From positions 1 through 43,455 of the forward strand of contig JBKEDH010000045.1 in NCBI GenBank assembly GCA_047975295.1: a stretch of 43,455 bases of DNA, read 5' to 3'. Both the position numbers and the translations under genes were made by a program. This document shows positions 25,589 through 34,027 of this stretch, one piece after another. Source of the DNA: JBKEDH01 sp047975295. GTDB lineage: Bacteria; Bacteroidota; Bacteroidia; Flavobacteriales; Flavobacteriaceae. A model generated the notes under the pieces. That model saw nothing but the letters and a program-made list of their open reading frames with translations, searched no databases and was not told where the DNA came from. Within the stretch, counting starts at the first letter, position 1; each line of letters begins with the position of its first letter.

Positions 25589-26659
25589 ATGAAAAAATAT
25601 ATTATATTCATACTAATATCCGGCTTACTGTTCTCCTGCTCTTCCGATGACGAACAAGCGGCAAAAGCCGATAGTTTAAGCAAATTAAACCTTAACGTAG
25701 TTGAAACCCAATTAACCTCGGCAACTATTAAATGGAATCAGGTCGTAGCCACCGATGGTAGCAACGTAACCTACGATATTTATATAAACGACCAAATCGA
25801 CTTAAATTACACGCTAGTGGAAGCCGATTATTCTTCCAATAGCTACCTATTTGACAATTTATCGAGTGGTGTCGATTATTTTGTTAAACTAATTGCCAAA
25901 AGCACAAGCGAATTGGAAAGCGAAAAAACCATTTCGTTCACTACGGTTCCCAATCTTATTCCAACAGCTTTTGACGTAACCGTAGAAAATGTCGATGAAA
26001 CTTCGGCAACAATAACTTGGGATGAAGCTACCGATCCGGAAGAAACCCAAATAACCTACGACATTTATTTAAACGATGTTCTAGTAGCCGAAAACTTAAC
26101 CGATTTAACCTACACCTTCTCCGATCTGGAAGATAATACCGATTATAAGGCCAATATTATCGCAAAAGATGCCGATGGCTTTACAAGAGAAGTTTCGGTA
26201 GATTTTACAACGGTTGAAGCCGTTGTCATTTTAGGCACTTATTCGCAAGACGATAACGGAACGGTTACCGCATTGGGTAATCTGCATTCGGGAACCATTT
26301 TCTACTACGGTGCAAGTGGTAGCAGAATAGAGTTTGATGTTTATTTTTACGATGAAGAAACCGGCGCTCGATTTTACTTTTATGTAAGCACCACCAATAC
26401 AGCTTACAATTTCGAAGAACAAGAGTTCGTATTGGCGGCAAGCGATCATAAAATAATAGAAGCAAGTTATACCGACGATTCTGGTACGTATCCCGAGTGG
26501 TATTTTGGTGATGTTCGTTTAACCTTAAAACGTAACGACGACGGCACTTATTCGGCATCGTTTATTTTCGATACGTTTTACGATGCTTCACCGTTTACGG
26601 AATTATCCGATTTAATAGGAACTTTTGATGGCGAATTGGTTTTTGATGACCAATCGTAA
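25589..26659 (+). CDS. Fibronectin type III domain lipoprotein
   Basis: A 356-residue lipoprotein: signal, Cys17 (LFSC), then the acidic SSDDEQ typical of surface-exported lipoproteins in this phylum. There are two FN3 domains at about 30-118 and 122-213, each with the TSATIKW / TSATITWDEA strand and a Tyr-rich YDIYIND / YDIYLND strand. The C-terminal part (about 215-356) is all-beta with many aromatic residues (FYYGASGSRIEFDVYFYD, YFGDVRLTLKRNDDG), perhaps a lipocalin-like or carbohydrate/protein-binding sandwich. Last gene of the uptake locus, 144 bases after the TSP3 gene, before a strong terminator. Confidence 0.8.
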   Translation: MKKYIIFILISGLLFSCSSDDEQAAKADSLSKLNLNVVETQLTSATIKWNQVVATDGSNVTYDIYINDQIDLNYTLVEADYSSNSYLFDNLSSGVDYFVKLIAKSTSELESEKTISFTTVPNLIPTAFDVTVENVDETSATITWDEATDPEETQITYDIYLNDVLVAENLTDLTYTFSDLEDNTDYKANIIAKDADGFTREVSVDFTTVEAVVILGTYSQDDNGTVTALGNLHSGTIFYYGASGSRIEFDVYFYDEETGARFYFYVSTTNTAYNFEEQEFVLAASDHKIIEASYTDDSGTYPEWYFGDVRLTLKRNDDGTYSASFIFDTFYDASPFTELSDLIGTFDGELVFDDQS

Positions 26660-26679
26660 TAAAATCAAAATATAATTTT

Positions 26680-26724
26680 AAAACAGAAAGCCTCAATACG
26701 AATAATATTGGGGCTTTCTGTTTT
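26680..26724 (+). terminator. Strong intrinsic terminator of the SusCD locus
   Basis: 19-bp stem: arms 26680-26698 and 26706-26724 are complementary except for one U:G pair, with a 7-base loop. The stem ends in TTTT on the plus strand and AAAA before it, so it can work both ways. Confidence 0.85.
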
Positions 26725-26780
26725 AAAATACTGAATACCCTCATCCCAAAATAAATTTATTTAAAGTCTATCCATTTAAT

Positions 26781-26788
26781 TAACTTTG
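26781..26788 (+). promoter_or_regulatory. Possible -7 box of the udk-ftsB-mutAB operon
   Basis: TAACTTTG is an exact match to TAnnTTTG, 45 bases before the udk ATG and just after the SusCD terminator. The -33 element is poor. Confidence 0.4.
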
Positions 26789-26832
26789 TAGAAGTATTAT
26801 TGGGGCCAATCTCATCTAAATAAATTAAAGGT

Positions 26833-27453
26833 ATGCTTATTATAGGAATTACAGGTGGTACTGGTTGTGGCAAGACAACTGTTGTTAACCAAATACTTAA
26901 CGAACTTCCCGAAGGCGAAGTTGGGGTAATCTCCCAAGATTCGTACTATCGTGATACCTCCCATCTATCGTTCGAAGAACGAACAAAAATAAATTTCGAC
27001 CACCCAAAATCTATCGATTTCGATCTTTTGGAAAGCCATTTAAAAGAGTTAAAAAACAATAAACCCGTTCATCAACCTGTTTATTCGTTTGTAAAGCACA
27101 ACCGAACGGGCGATACCATTATAACAAACCCTAGAAAAGTAATGATTGTTGAAGGTATTTTAATCTTTTCGCACGCCAAATTACGGGATATGTTCGATAT
27201 TAAGGTTTTTGTACATGCCGATAGCGATGAGAGGCTTATACGCCGATTAAAACGCGATATATCCGAACGTGGCAGAGATTTAAACGAAGTTCTGGATCGT
27301 TACCAAAACACATTAAAACCCATGCACGACCAATTTATCGAACCCATGAAAGAATACGCCGATATTATAATACCCAACAACCGATATAATACGGTTGCGG
27401 TAAATATTGTAAGAACCATAATAAACGACCGTTTGTACAATGCCTCCTTTTAA
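26833..27453 (+). CDS. udk: Uridine kinase
   Basis: Phosphorylates uridine and cytidine to UMP and CMP in pyrimidine salvage. It has 206 residues, the usual size. P-loop GGTGCGKTT (8-16), the DSYYRD motif (36-41), the FDHPKSIDFDLL stretch (about 55-66), then RRLKRDISERGRDLNEVLDRY, the lid and nucleoside-binding region of the family. It overlaps the next gene by 14 bases. Confidence 0.95.
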   Translation: MLIIGITGGTGCGKTTVVNQILNELPEGEVGVISQDSYYRDTSHLSFEERTKINFDHPKSIDFDLLESHLKELKNNKPVHQPVYSFVKHNRTGDTIITNPRKVMIVEGILIFSHAKLRDMFDIKVFVHADSDERLIRRLKRDISERGRDLNEVLDRYQNTLKPMHDQFIEPMKEYADIIIPNNRYNTVAVNIVRTIINDRLYNASF

Positions 27454-27763
27454 CAAAAAAATATTAAAGCCCTTTAAAAATATCTTTATCCTTATCTTGG
27501 CTATATTCGTGGTTTGGATGTTGTTTTTCGATGCCAATTCGTGGCTTATCCATAGAGAACTGAACAGCGACATCGATGCTTTGGAAAACGAAAAAGAATA
27601 CTACAAAAAGGAAATCGATAAAGACAACAAATCCTTTAAAAAATTAAGTACCGACAAAGGTTTGGAAAAATTTGCACGTGAAGAATATTATATGAAACGT
27701 GACAACGAAGAAATTTTTATTATTGAATACGAGGACAGCCTAAAAACAAAGCAAAATGACTAA
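27440..27763 (+). CDS. FtsB/DivIC-family septum formation initiator
   Basis: A 107-residue bitopic membrane protein. It has a basic N terminus, one transmembrane helix (about 13-32, NIFILILAIFVVWMLFF), a coiled coil (about 38-70) and the C-terminal motif KFAREEYYMKRDNEEIF, the family hallmark. It would join the divisome as an FtsB/DivIC analogue. It overlaps udk by 14 bases and mutA by 8 (ATGACTAA), so translation is probably coupled. Confidence 0.9.
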   Translation: MPPFNKKILKPFKNIFILILAIFVVWMLFFDANSWLIHRELNSDIDALENEKEYYKKEIDKDNKSFKKLSTDKGLEKFAREEYYMKRDNEEIFIIEYEDSLKTKQND

Positions 27764-29117
27764 AGGTTTGTTCAGCGAATTCCAGCCGGTTTCCGCCAAG
27801 CAGTGGAAGCAAAAAATACAGTTCGAACTAAATGGTGCCGATTACAACAAAACGCTCGTTTGGAACAGTACGGAAAATATTGCCGTAAAGCCCTTTTACC
27901 ATGCCGACAATTTTACCCCCCCCACCATAATACCACATACCCAAGCAACACAATGGCAAATTTGCCAAACTATTTTTGTTTCGGATGTTATAAAATCGAA
28001 CAAAAATGCAATTGAAGCGATACAGAATGGAGTAGAAAGCCTTAAATTTATTATATCGTCCCCAAAAATTCAGGTAAACGAATTATTAAAAAACATCGAC
28101 TTAAAAAGAATACCTCTTTTTTTTGAATTACAATTTTTAAATCCTGAATTTGTCGATCATCTTTTTAAAATTTCTACCAAATCCCATATTGTTGTTACCA
28201 CCGATATTATAGGCCATTTAGCCAAAACCGGAAATTGGTATGACAATTTAAAGTCAGATTTTTCAAATTTAAAAACAATTGTAAATTGTGGACAAACAAT
28301 AAGTATCGATTCCAGTTTGTACCAAAATGCAGGAGCCAATATGGTTCAGCAACTGGCCTATACTTTGGCCCATGCTAACGAATATTTATTTGCTTTCGAA
28401 AAAGATTTAAATACCAATCAAAAAATACACTTTCAAATTGCCGTAGGCAGTAATTATTTTTTTGAAATTGCCAAGATCCGTGCCCTACGCATCCTTTGGA
28501 ATACATTAGCTTTGGAATACAACATAAATCCCCATTGCCATATATTCGCCATGCCATCAAAACGCAACAAAACCATTTACGACAGTTACAACAATATGTT
28601 GCGTAGTACAACCGAATGTATGAGTGCTATTTTAGGCGGTGCCGATACCATAAATAATTTGGCTTTCGATGCCACATACAAAAAAACAAACCGTTTAAGC
28701 AACCGTTTGGCAAATAACCAATTGCTTATATTAAAAGAAGAAAGCTTTTTTAAAAAAGTAAACAATCCGGCCAATGGCAGTTATTATATAGAAACATTAA
28801 CCCAACAATTGGCAGAAAAAGCTTTAACTCTCTTTAAAGATATTGAAGCCAATGGCGGTTTTTTAAAACAGTTGAAAAACGGTACCATTCAACGTAAAAT
28901 AAAAGAAAGTGCCCTAATAGAAGAAGAATTATTTAATATAGAGAAAGAAGTTTTAATAGGCGTTAACAAATACAAAACTACAGACGAATCCATAAAATCC
29001 AATTTAGAACTTTATCCCTTTGTAAAAACAAAACATAGAAAAACATTAATTGTTCCCATAATTGAAAAACGTTTGGCCGAAACCTTAGAACAAACACGTT
29101 TAAATCCTAACAACTAA
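27756..29117 (+). CDS. mutA: Methylmalonyl-CoA mutase small (beta) subunit
   Basis: Non-catalytic subunit of the adenosylcobalamin enzyme that interconverts succinyl-CoA and R-methylmalonyl-CoA. It has 453 residues and resembles the TIM-barrel half of the large subunit (LAYTLAHANEYLFAFEKDL, ALRILWNTLALEYNI, ECMSAILGGADTINNLAFD, NPANGSYYIETLTQQLAEKA). It lacks the C-terminal B12 domain, as small subunits in this group usually do. Start ATG overlaps the ftsB-like stop. A heptad tandem repeat separates it from mutB. Confidence 0.92.
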   Translation: MTKGLFSEFQPVSAKQWKQKIQFELNGADYNKTLVWNSTENIAVKPFYHADNFTPPTIIPHTQATQWQICQTIFVSDVIKSNKNAIEAIQNGVESLKFIISSPKIQVNELLKNIDLKRIPLFFELQFLNPEFVDHLFKISTKSHIVVTTDIIGHLAKTGNWYDNLKSDFSNLKTIVNCGQTISIDSSLYQNAGANMVQQLAYTLAHANEYLFAFEKDLNTNQKIHFQIAVGSNYFFEIAKIRALRILWNTLALEYNINPHCHIFAMPSKRNKTIYDSYNNMLRSTTECMSAILGGADTINNLAFDATYKKTNRLSNRLANNQLLILKEESFFKKVNNPANGSYYIETLTQQLAEKALTLFKDIEANGGFLKQLKNGTIQRKIKESALIEEELFNIEKEVLIGVNKYKTTDESIKSNLELYPFVKTKHRKTLIVPIIEKRLAETLEQTRLNPNN

Positions 29118-29171
29118 CGAGCAACAAACAACAAACAACAAACAACGAACAACAAACAACGAGCAACAAGT
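29116..29171 (+). repeat. Seven-base tandem repeat between mutA and mutB
   Basis: Eight consecutive units of the type AACAAAC, with variants AACGAAC, AACGAGC and AACAAGT. They start inside the mutA stop codon and end eight bases before the mutB ATG. Not a CRISPR array. Confidence 0.85.
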
Positions 29172-29179
29172 AACCACCA

Positions 29180-31315
29180 ATGCCAAGAAAAAATCTGCAA
29201 CATATCAGTTTAAAGTCAGGAAACCAAAATACCCAAAAGTTGGAAAAACGGGAAATAGACAATGGATTTCTAACAGCAGAAGGCATTACCATAAAATCGA
29301 TTTACAGCAAAAAGGATATTGAAAATTTAGAGCATCTTAATTTTGCTGCAGGATTTCCTCCATATTTACGTGGTCCATATACCACCATGTACACCAAGCG
29401 GCCCTGGACCATACGGCAATATGCCGGATTTTCAACTGCCGAAGATAGCAACGCTTTTTATAAACGCAACCTAAAAGCCGGACAAAAAGGACTATCGGTA
29501 GCTTTCGATCTGGCAACACACCGTGGCTACGACAGCGATCACGACCGTGTAATTGGCGATGTTGGTAAAGCAGGTGTTGCCATAGATACGGTCGAGGACA
29601 TGAAAATTCTTTTCAATCAAATCCCATTGGATAAAATGTCGGTTTCCATGACCATGAATGGTGCTGTTTTACCTATTATGGCCTTTTATATTGTTGCTGC
29701 ACAAGAACAGGGTGTTACACAAAAACAACTTTCGGGCACCATACAAAACGATATTTTAAAAGAATTTATGGTGCGGAACACTTATATTTATCCGCCGGAA
29801 CCATCTATAAAAATTATTGCCGATATTTTTAAATATACCAGCAAACACATGCCCAAATTCAACAGTATCAGTATTTCGGGCTACCATATGCAGGAAGCAG
29901 GAGCTTCGGCCGATATCGAATTGGCATACACCCTCTCTAACGGGTTGGAATATGTTAAAACAGGACTTAAAGCCGGGTTAAATATAGACGATTTTGCTCC
30001 TCGCCTATCGTTTTTTTGGGGTATTGGTATGAACCATTTTATGGAAATAGCCAAAATGCGGGCTGCCAGAATACTATGGGCCAAATTAATGCAACAATTT
30101 CATCCCAAAAACAAAAAATCGCTACAACTGCGTGCCCATTGCCAAACTAGTGGTTGGAGCCTTACCGCCCAAGCCCCATTTAACAATGTGGTTAGAACAA
30201 CTATTGAAGCTACTGCAGCTATTTTTGGTGGTACACAAAGCTTACATACCAATGCTTTGGACGAAGCCATTGCACTACCCACCGATTTTTCGGCAAGAAT
30301 AGCACGTAACACACAATTATTTTTGGCAGAAGAAACAAAAATAACCAAAACGGTCGATCCTTGGGCAGGTAGTTTTTACGTAGAAAGACTTACCCTTGAA
30401 ATAGCTGAAAAAGCATGGACTTTAATTGAAGAAATAGAACAACTTGGCGGTATGACCAAAGCCATTGAAATAGGTGTTCCTAAACTTAAAATTGAAGAAG
30501 CTGCTGCAAAAAAGCAAGCCAGAATCGACTCGGGAAAAGATATTATTGTTGGTGTAAACCAATACCAACTGGAAAAAGAAGCTTCGATAAATATTCTGGA
30601 GGTGGACAACCAATCGGTACGAAAAAACCAAATGGAACGCTTACAGCGTATAAAACAAAACCGAAATACCGAAAAAGTAAAACAAACACTTTTAAATTTA
30701 ACAAAAGCCGCTCGAAAAGAAGATAAAAATTTATTAGCTTTAGCTATTGAAGCTGCCCGCGAACGTGCCACCTTGGGCGAAATAAGCAATGCCCTTGAAA
30801 CTGTTTTTGGACGCCATCAAGCAAAAATAAAATCATTTACAGGAGTGTACAGTAACGAAATAGAAAACGATAAAAATTTTAAAAAAGCACAGATCCTTGC
30901 CAATCGTTTTGCCGAGCAGGAAGGCCGCCGCCCTCGTATTATGGTTGCCAAAATGGGACAGGATGGCCATGATCGTGGTGCTAAAGTAGTAGCAACAGGC
31001 TATGCCGATTTGGGTTTCGATGTGGATATCCCTCCACTATTCCAAACACCTGCCGAAATTGCCAAACAAGCTGTGGAAAACGATGTACATATTCTCGGTA
31101 TTTCGTCGTTGGCAGCAGGACATAAAACTTTAGTTCCACAAGTTATAGAAGCTTTGAAAGTCTATAATAGAGACGATATTATGGTAGTTGTAGGTGGTGT
31201 AATTCCGCCGCAGGATTATCAATTTTTATTTGATGCCGGAGCTATCGCTATTTTTGGACCCGGTACAAAAATAAGTGATACTGCCATTAAAATTCTGGAA
31301 ATATTAATGGGTTAG
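29180..31315 (+). CDS. mutB: Methylmalonyl-CoA mutase large (alpha) subunit
   Basis: Catalytic adenosylcobalamin subunit with 711 residues, the usual length. The barrel domain contains RGPYTTMYTKRPWTIRQYAGFSTAEDSN-type substrate-binding sequence near 68-95 and LSVAFDLATHRGYDSDH. The C-terminal B12 domain (about 575-711) has the base-off signature KMGQDGHDRGAK, whose His ligates cobalt, and later the SSLAAGH and GGVIPPQDY motifs. It ends with the mutA-mutB operon. In these bacteria it feeds propionate/succinate interconversion. Confidence 0.97.
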   Translation: MPRKNLQHISLKSGNQNTQKLEKREIDNGFLTAEGITIKSIYSKKDIENLEHLNFAAGFPPYLRGPYTTMYTKRPWTIRQYAGFSTAEDSNAFYKRNLKAGQKGLSVAFDLATHRGYDSDHDRVIGDVGKAGVAIDTVEDMKILFNQIPLDKMSVSMTMNGAVLPIMAFYIVAAQEQGVTQKQLSGTIQNDILKEFMVRNTYIYPPEPSIKIIADIFKYTSKHMPKFNSISISGYHMQEAGASADIELAYTLSNGLEYVKTGLKAGLNIDDFAPRLSFFWGIGMNHFMEIAKMRAARILWAKLMQQFHPKNKKSLQLRAHCQTSGWSLTAQAPFNNVVRTTIEATAAIFGGTQSLHTNALDEAIALPTDFSARIARNTQLFLAEETKITKTVDPWAGSFYVERLTLEIAEKAWTLIEEIEQLGGMTKAIEIGVPKLKIEEAAAKKQARIDSGKDIIVGVNQYQLEKEASINILEVDNQSVRKNQMERLQRIKQNRNTEKVKQTLLNLTKAARKEDKNLLALAIEAARERATLGEISNALETVFGRHQAKIKSFTGVYSNEIENDKNFKKAQILANRFAEQEGRRPRIMVAKMGQDGHDRGAKVVATGYADLGFDVDIPPLFQTPAEIAKQAVENDVHILGISSLAAGHKTLVPQVIEALKVYNRDDIMVVVGGVIPPQDYQFLFDAGAIAIFGPGTKISDTAIKILEILMG

Positions 31316-31376
31316 AATATTCTATTTTCAATCAGATTTTTAACCAAAAATGGTATAAAACCTTTACCTTTATTTT

Positions 31377-31979
31377 ATGGTTATGGAACTTATTAACTTT
31401 AAAAATCAATTTTTAAAAAACTGTAAAATTTCAAATAGCGAAATGGCACAAATAGAGCCTTTAATTACTACAAAATCGGTTTTAAAAGGTGAATTTTTGT
31501 TAAAACAAGGCGATTTGTGCAGTCAATTTTTTTTTGTTGAAAAGGGGCTTTTACGGTTTTATGCCCTAAACGAAGATGGCAAGGAAAACATCTTACAATT
31601 TGCTACCGAAAGTTGGATTGTAAGCGATCGTGGCAGCATCTATTTTCAAGTACCTTCATCTTACTATATCGATGCATACGAAGACACAACGGTTGTATTG
31701 ATAGATGAAACGTTTTTAAGAAAAATTACGAAAATAAATCCTGATTTTATGGAACATAGCGAACGGTTGCTTCAAAATCATATTCGGCATTTATATAAAC
31801 GCATTAGTATGCTATTGGGAGCTTCGGCAAAAACACGTTATCTCGATTTTATAAAAACCTATCCGGATATAACTTTGCGTGTACCACAATGGATGATAGC
31901 TTCGTATCTTGGTATTACACCCGAAAGTTTAAGCCGTGTTAGAAAAACCTTGGCAAAAGAGAACTTTAAACCTTATTGA
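31377..31979 (+). CDS. Crp/Fnr-family transcriptional regulator
   Basis: A 200-residue regulator. Cyclic-nucleotide-binding-like beta roll at about 20-120 (LKGEFLLKQGDLCSQFFFVEKGLLRFY), linker helix, and a winged helix-turn-helix at 155-200 (RVPQWMIASYLGITPESLSRVRKTL). It lacks the Fnr cysteine cluster, so it is not an obvious oxygen sensor. The effector is unknown. ATG 31377 or 31383 are both plausible starts. It is near the CDF exporter gene (same strand, 87-base gap), which could be a target or simply a neighbour. Confidence 0.88.
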   Translation: MVMELINFKNQFLKNCKISNSEMAQIEPLITTKSVLKGEFLLKQGDLCSQFFFVEKGLLRFYALNEDGKENILQFATESWIVSDRGSIYFQVPSSYYIDAYEDTTVVLIDETFLRKITKINPDFMEHSERLLQNHIRHLYKRISMLLGASAKTRYLDFIKTYPDITLRVPQWMIASYLGITPESLSRVRKTLAKENFKPY

Positions 31980-32011
31980 TTTATAATTATCGATTTCTTA
32001 TTTTAGATTTT

Positions 32012-32019
32012 TAAATTTG
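32012..32019 (+). promoter_or_regulatory. Possible -7 box of the CDF exporter gene
   Basis: TAAATTTG, an exact TAnnTTTG match, 48 bases before the GTG start. TTTC about 19 bases upstream could serve as -33. Confidence 0.35.
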
Positions 32020-32066
32020 AATTTGGCAAACAACATTTCAAAAACTATTTTAGCCACAAAAAACAA

Positions 32067-32948
32067 GTGGAGACTAACCTTAACGAAAAAGCAGCTATTA
32101 AAGCAACCTATTTTAGTATAGGCAGTAATGTCTTGTTGGCCATAATAAAACTGGTATCCGGTTTTTTGGGAAATTCCTATGCGCTTATTGCCGATGGTAT
32201 TGAATCTACTGCCGATGTATTTTCATCGTTTTTTGTTCTTATAGGCTTTAAATATGCACAAAAACCTCCCGATAAAAACCATCCTTATGGCCATACCAGA
32301 ATAGAACCACTTATAACCTTTTTAGTAGTTGCCTTTTTGGTTACTTCATCAACCGTTATCGCTTATGAAAGTATCGTAAATATACAAACACCCCATAAAG
32401 TCCCCAAAGCTTGGACACTTATTGTGTTGGGTGTTATTATTATTTGGAAAGAAGCATCGTATAGGTACGTGCTCAATAAAAGTAAACAAATCAACAGTTC
32501 TTCACTTAAAGCCGATGCTTGGCACCATCGTAGCGATGCCGTTACATCGGTTACCGCATTTATAGGTATTAGCATCGCATTACTTTTTGGAGAAGGTTTT
32601 GAAACAGCCGACGATTGGGCTGCTTTATTCGCTTCGGCATTTATTTTGTACAATGCATACAAAATTTTCAGACCTGCACTTGGTGAAATAATGGACGAAC
32701 ATTTGTACGAAGACATGGTAGAACAGATTAGATCCATTGCAGCAAATGTTAATGGCATTGTAGGAACCGAAAAATGTTTTGTTCGCAAGGCCGGAATGAA
32801 ATATCTGGTCGAATTGCACGCCATAGTCAACGGAAATATAAGCGTTAAAGAAGGCCATTATCTGTCTCATAAACTACAGGATTCTTTACAGAAAGAACTT
32901 CCGGAAATCTCGCATATTACCATACATATAGAACCGGATACACTATAA
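32067..32948 (+). CDS. Cation diffusion facilitator (CDF) metal exporter
   Basis: Inner-membrane proton-coupled exporter of divalent metals (Zn, Fe, Co or Mn). It has 293 residues with six transmembrane helices. Transport-site motifs are ADGIESTADVFSS in helix 2 and AWHHRSDAVTS in helix 5 (HxxxD). HPYGHTRIEP follows helix 2. A cytoplasmic C-terminal dimerisation domain spans about 210-293 (ELHAIVNGNISVKEGHYLSHKL, ITIHIEPD). The start is GTG; no ATG upstream fits. It converges on the DUF6122 gene. Confidence 0.93.
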   Translation: METNLNEKAAIKATYFSIGSNVLLAIIKLVSGFLGNSYALIADGIESTADVFSSFFVLIGFKYAQKPPDKNHPYGHTRIEPLITFLVVAFLVTSSTVIAYESIVNIQTPHKVPKAWTLIVLGVIIIWKEASYRYVLNKSKQINSSSLKADAWHHRSDAVTSVTAFIGISIALLFGEGFETADDWAALFASAFILYNAYKIFRPALGEIMDEHLYEDMVEQIRSIAANVNGIVGTEKCFVRKAGMKYLVELHAIVNGNISVKEGHYLSHKLQDSLQKELPEISHITIHIEPDTL

Positions 32949-33011
32949 TTTTTCGTTTGGCTATGCCTACGAAACCTTTAATACACAACAAAATTATCCT
33001 TATCGGTTTAC

Positions 33012-33027
33012 CTTAAAAGCTTTTAAG
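33012..33027. repeat. 16-bp perfect palindrome in a convergent gap
   Basis: CTTAAAAG joined directly to CTTTTAAG, between the CDF exporter and DUF6122 genes. It may be chance in AT-rich DNA or a weak terminator. Confidence 0.35.
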
Positions 33028-33058
33028 TTGTCGTGGCTCCTTATTTGATAGAAACTTA

Positions 33059-33077
33059 GAACTCGTTTAAACTTCTC
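33059..33077 (+). repeat. Solo GTTTAAAC-core repeat end
   Basis: GAACTC plus GTTTAAAC plus TTCTC, downstream of the DUF6122 gene. Confidence 0.5.
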
Positions 33078-33098
33078 ATCTTTTTTACTTTTACCTCA

Positions 33099-33407
33099 TC
33101 ACATCAAAATACAATCAACCGTATCGGCAATAATATGAAGTAACAGCCCCAAACCAATCAGCCTTGTTTTCTTCGGAAATAAAAGTAGAATATAAACAGC
33201 AATAGCATAATAACTGTGCAACGGATGAAAATTGATACTGCAACGATTGGGTTCGAAAATGGGAGTCGCCAGTAAATGGTCAATATCTATCCACATACCC
33301 GAAATCATAATTAAAAATGCCATTTTCCAATTCGGTTTAAACCAAATATACGCCACCAATAAAGGCAAAGACAAATGGCAACCATAATGTACAACCGTTT
33401 GAAACAT
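33099..33407 (-). CDS. DUF6122 membrane protein
   Basis: A 102-residue inner-membrane protein with about three hydrophobic segments. Conserved-looking HYGCHLSLP near the start, WIDIDHLLATP in the middle and LHIIADTVDC near the end suggest metal-binding His/Asp residues, as in DUF457/YdjM-type membrane hydrolase-like proteins. Function is unknown. The ATG shares a base with the WbqC stop (TAATG), so it is translationally coupled and last in the parAB-dapB-lepB cluster. Confidence 0.75.
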   Translation of the reverse strand: MFQTVVHYGCHLSLPLLVAYIWFKPNWKMAFLIMISGMWIDIDHLLATPIFEPNRCSINFHPLHSYYAIAVYILLLFPKKTRLIGLGLLLHIIADTVDCILM

Positions 33408-34027
33408 TAAAACGATAAAGTTTGGTTTTCCAGATAATTAAGCGTATTTGGACCTTCGTTAAACAATACATCCAAAATACTTAAATTAGATATAAAACCA
33501 TGCTTATTGCCAAAAACTTGGGTGTAAGGCTCAAAATGGAATTCGGTTATTTTTTTTGCATTTACCAAGTATCTAAAATCGTTACCATAAGTAATATCCT
33601 TTTGGTATTCTTCCGTTTTTAACTCGGGCATATCCAACTGTAGGCAATCGCAGATAGTTTTCATACATTTTAGGTTAAAATCCAAAATATAAGAAGCCTT
33701 TATATTGAACAGCGGCTGCAATTCATCTTTATAAAACTCAAAAAAAGGCGAAGTACTGTATGCCGACAATAAAGATTTCCAATGTTGAGCCTGCCATTTT
33801 TCTTCGTTAAACACCTTAACATCACGATACAATTGTCTGTTTTTTTGTGAATGTATAACAGGAATATTAAGCGTTTGCCTACCATTGGCTCCATAAATAT
33901 AAGCCCTGTTCCGGTAGGTTTGCTTTAAAAAATTATCGTAGGTTTCCAACACAACCGTTTTGGCTTTTACCAAAGCGACAAAATGGGCTATGTTAGGAAA
34001 ATAGGCCGGATGCAGAACAACCCTCAT
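33407..34027 (-). CDS. WbqC-like family protein
   Basis: A 206-residue cytosolic protein of the WbqC family, which begins with HPAYFPNIAHF here (residues 6-16), followed by YIYGANGRQTLNIPV and the EKWQAQHWKSLLSAY segment. WbqC members are often found in glycan biosynthesis clusters but their chemistry is unclear. In Bacteroidota, as I recall, the gene commonly sits directly after lepB, as here (its ATG abuts the lepB stop). No glycosyltransferase genes are nearby. Confidence 0.85.
   Translation of the reverse strand: MRVVLHPAYFPNIAHFVALVKAKTVVLETYDNFLKQTYRNRAYIYGANGRQTLNIPVIHSQKNRQLYRDVKVFNEEKWQAQHWKSLLSAYSTSPFFEFYKDELQPLFNIKASYILDFNLKCMKTICDCLQLDMPELKTEEYQKDITYGNDFRYLVNAKKITEFHFEPYTQVFGNKHGFISNLSILDVLFNEGPNTLNYLENQTLSF

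Noticed and set aside
26660..26832. A cobalamin riboswitch controlling the methylmalonyl-CoA mutase operon
   Set aside because: Between the SusCD terminator and udk there is too little room, and no B12-box-like sequence was seen. None was seen in front of mutA or mutB either.
29116..29171. Possible CRISPR or satellite array
   Set aside because: Units are only seven bases with no spacers. It is a simple tandem repeat.
30376..30789. A 137-codon minus-strand frame opposite mutB, and a 155-codon one opposite the CDF gene (32363-32830)
   Set aside because: Both lie wholly inside well-supported genes and show no motif or start signal.
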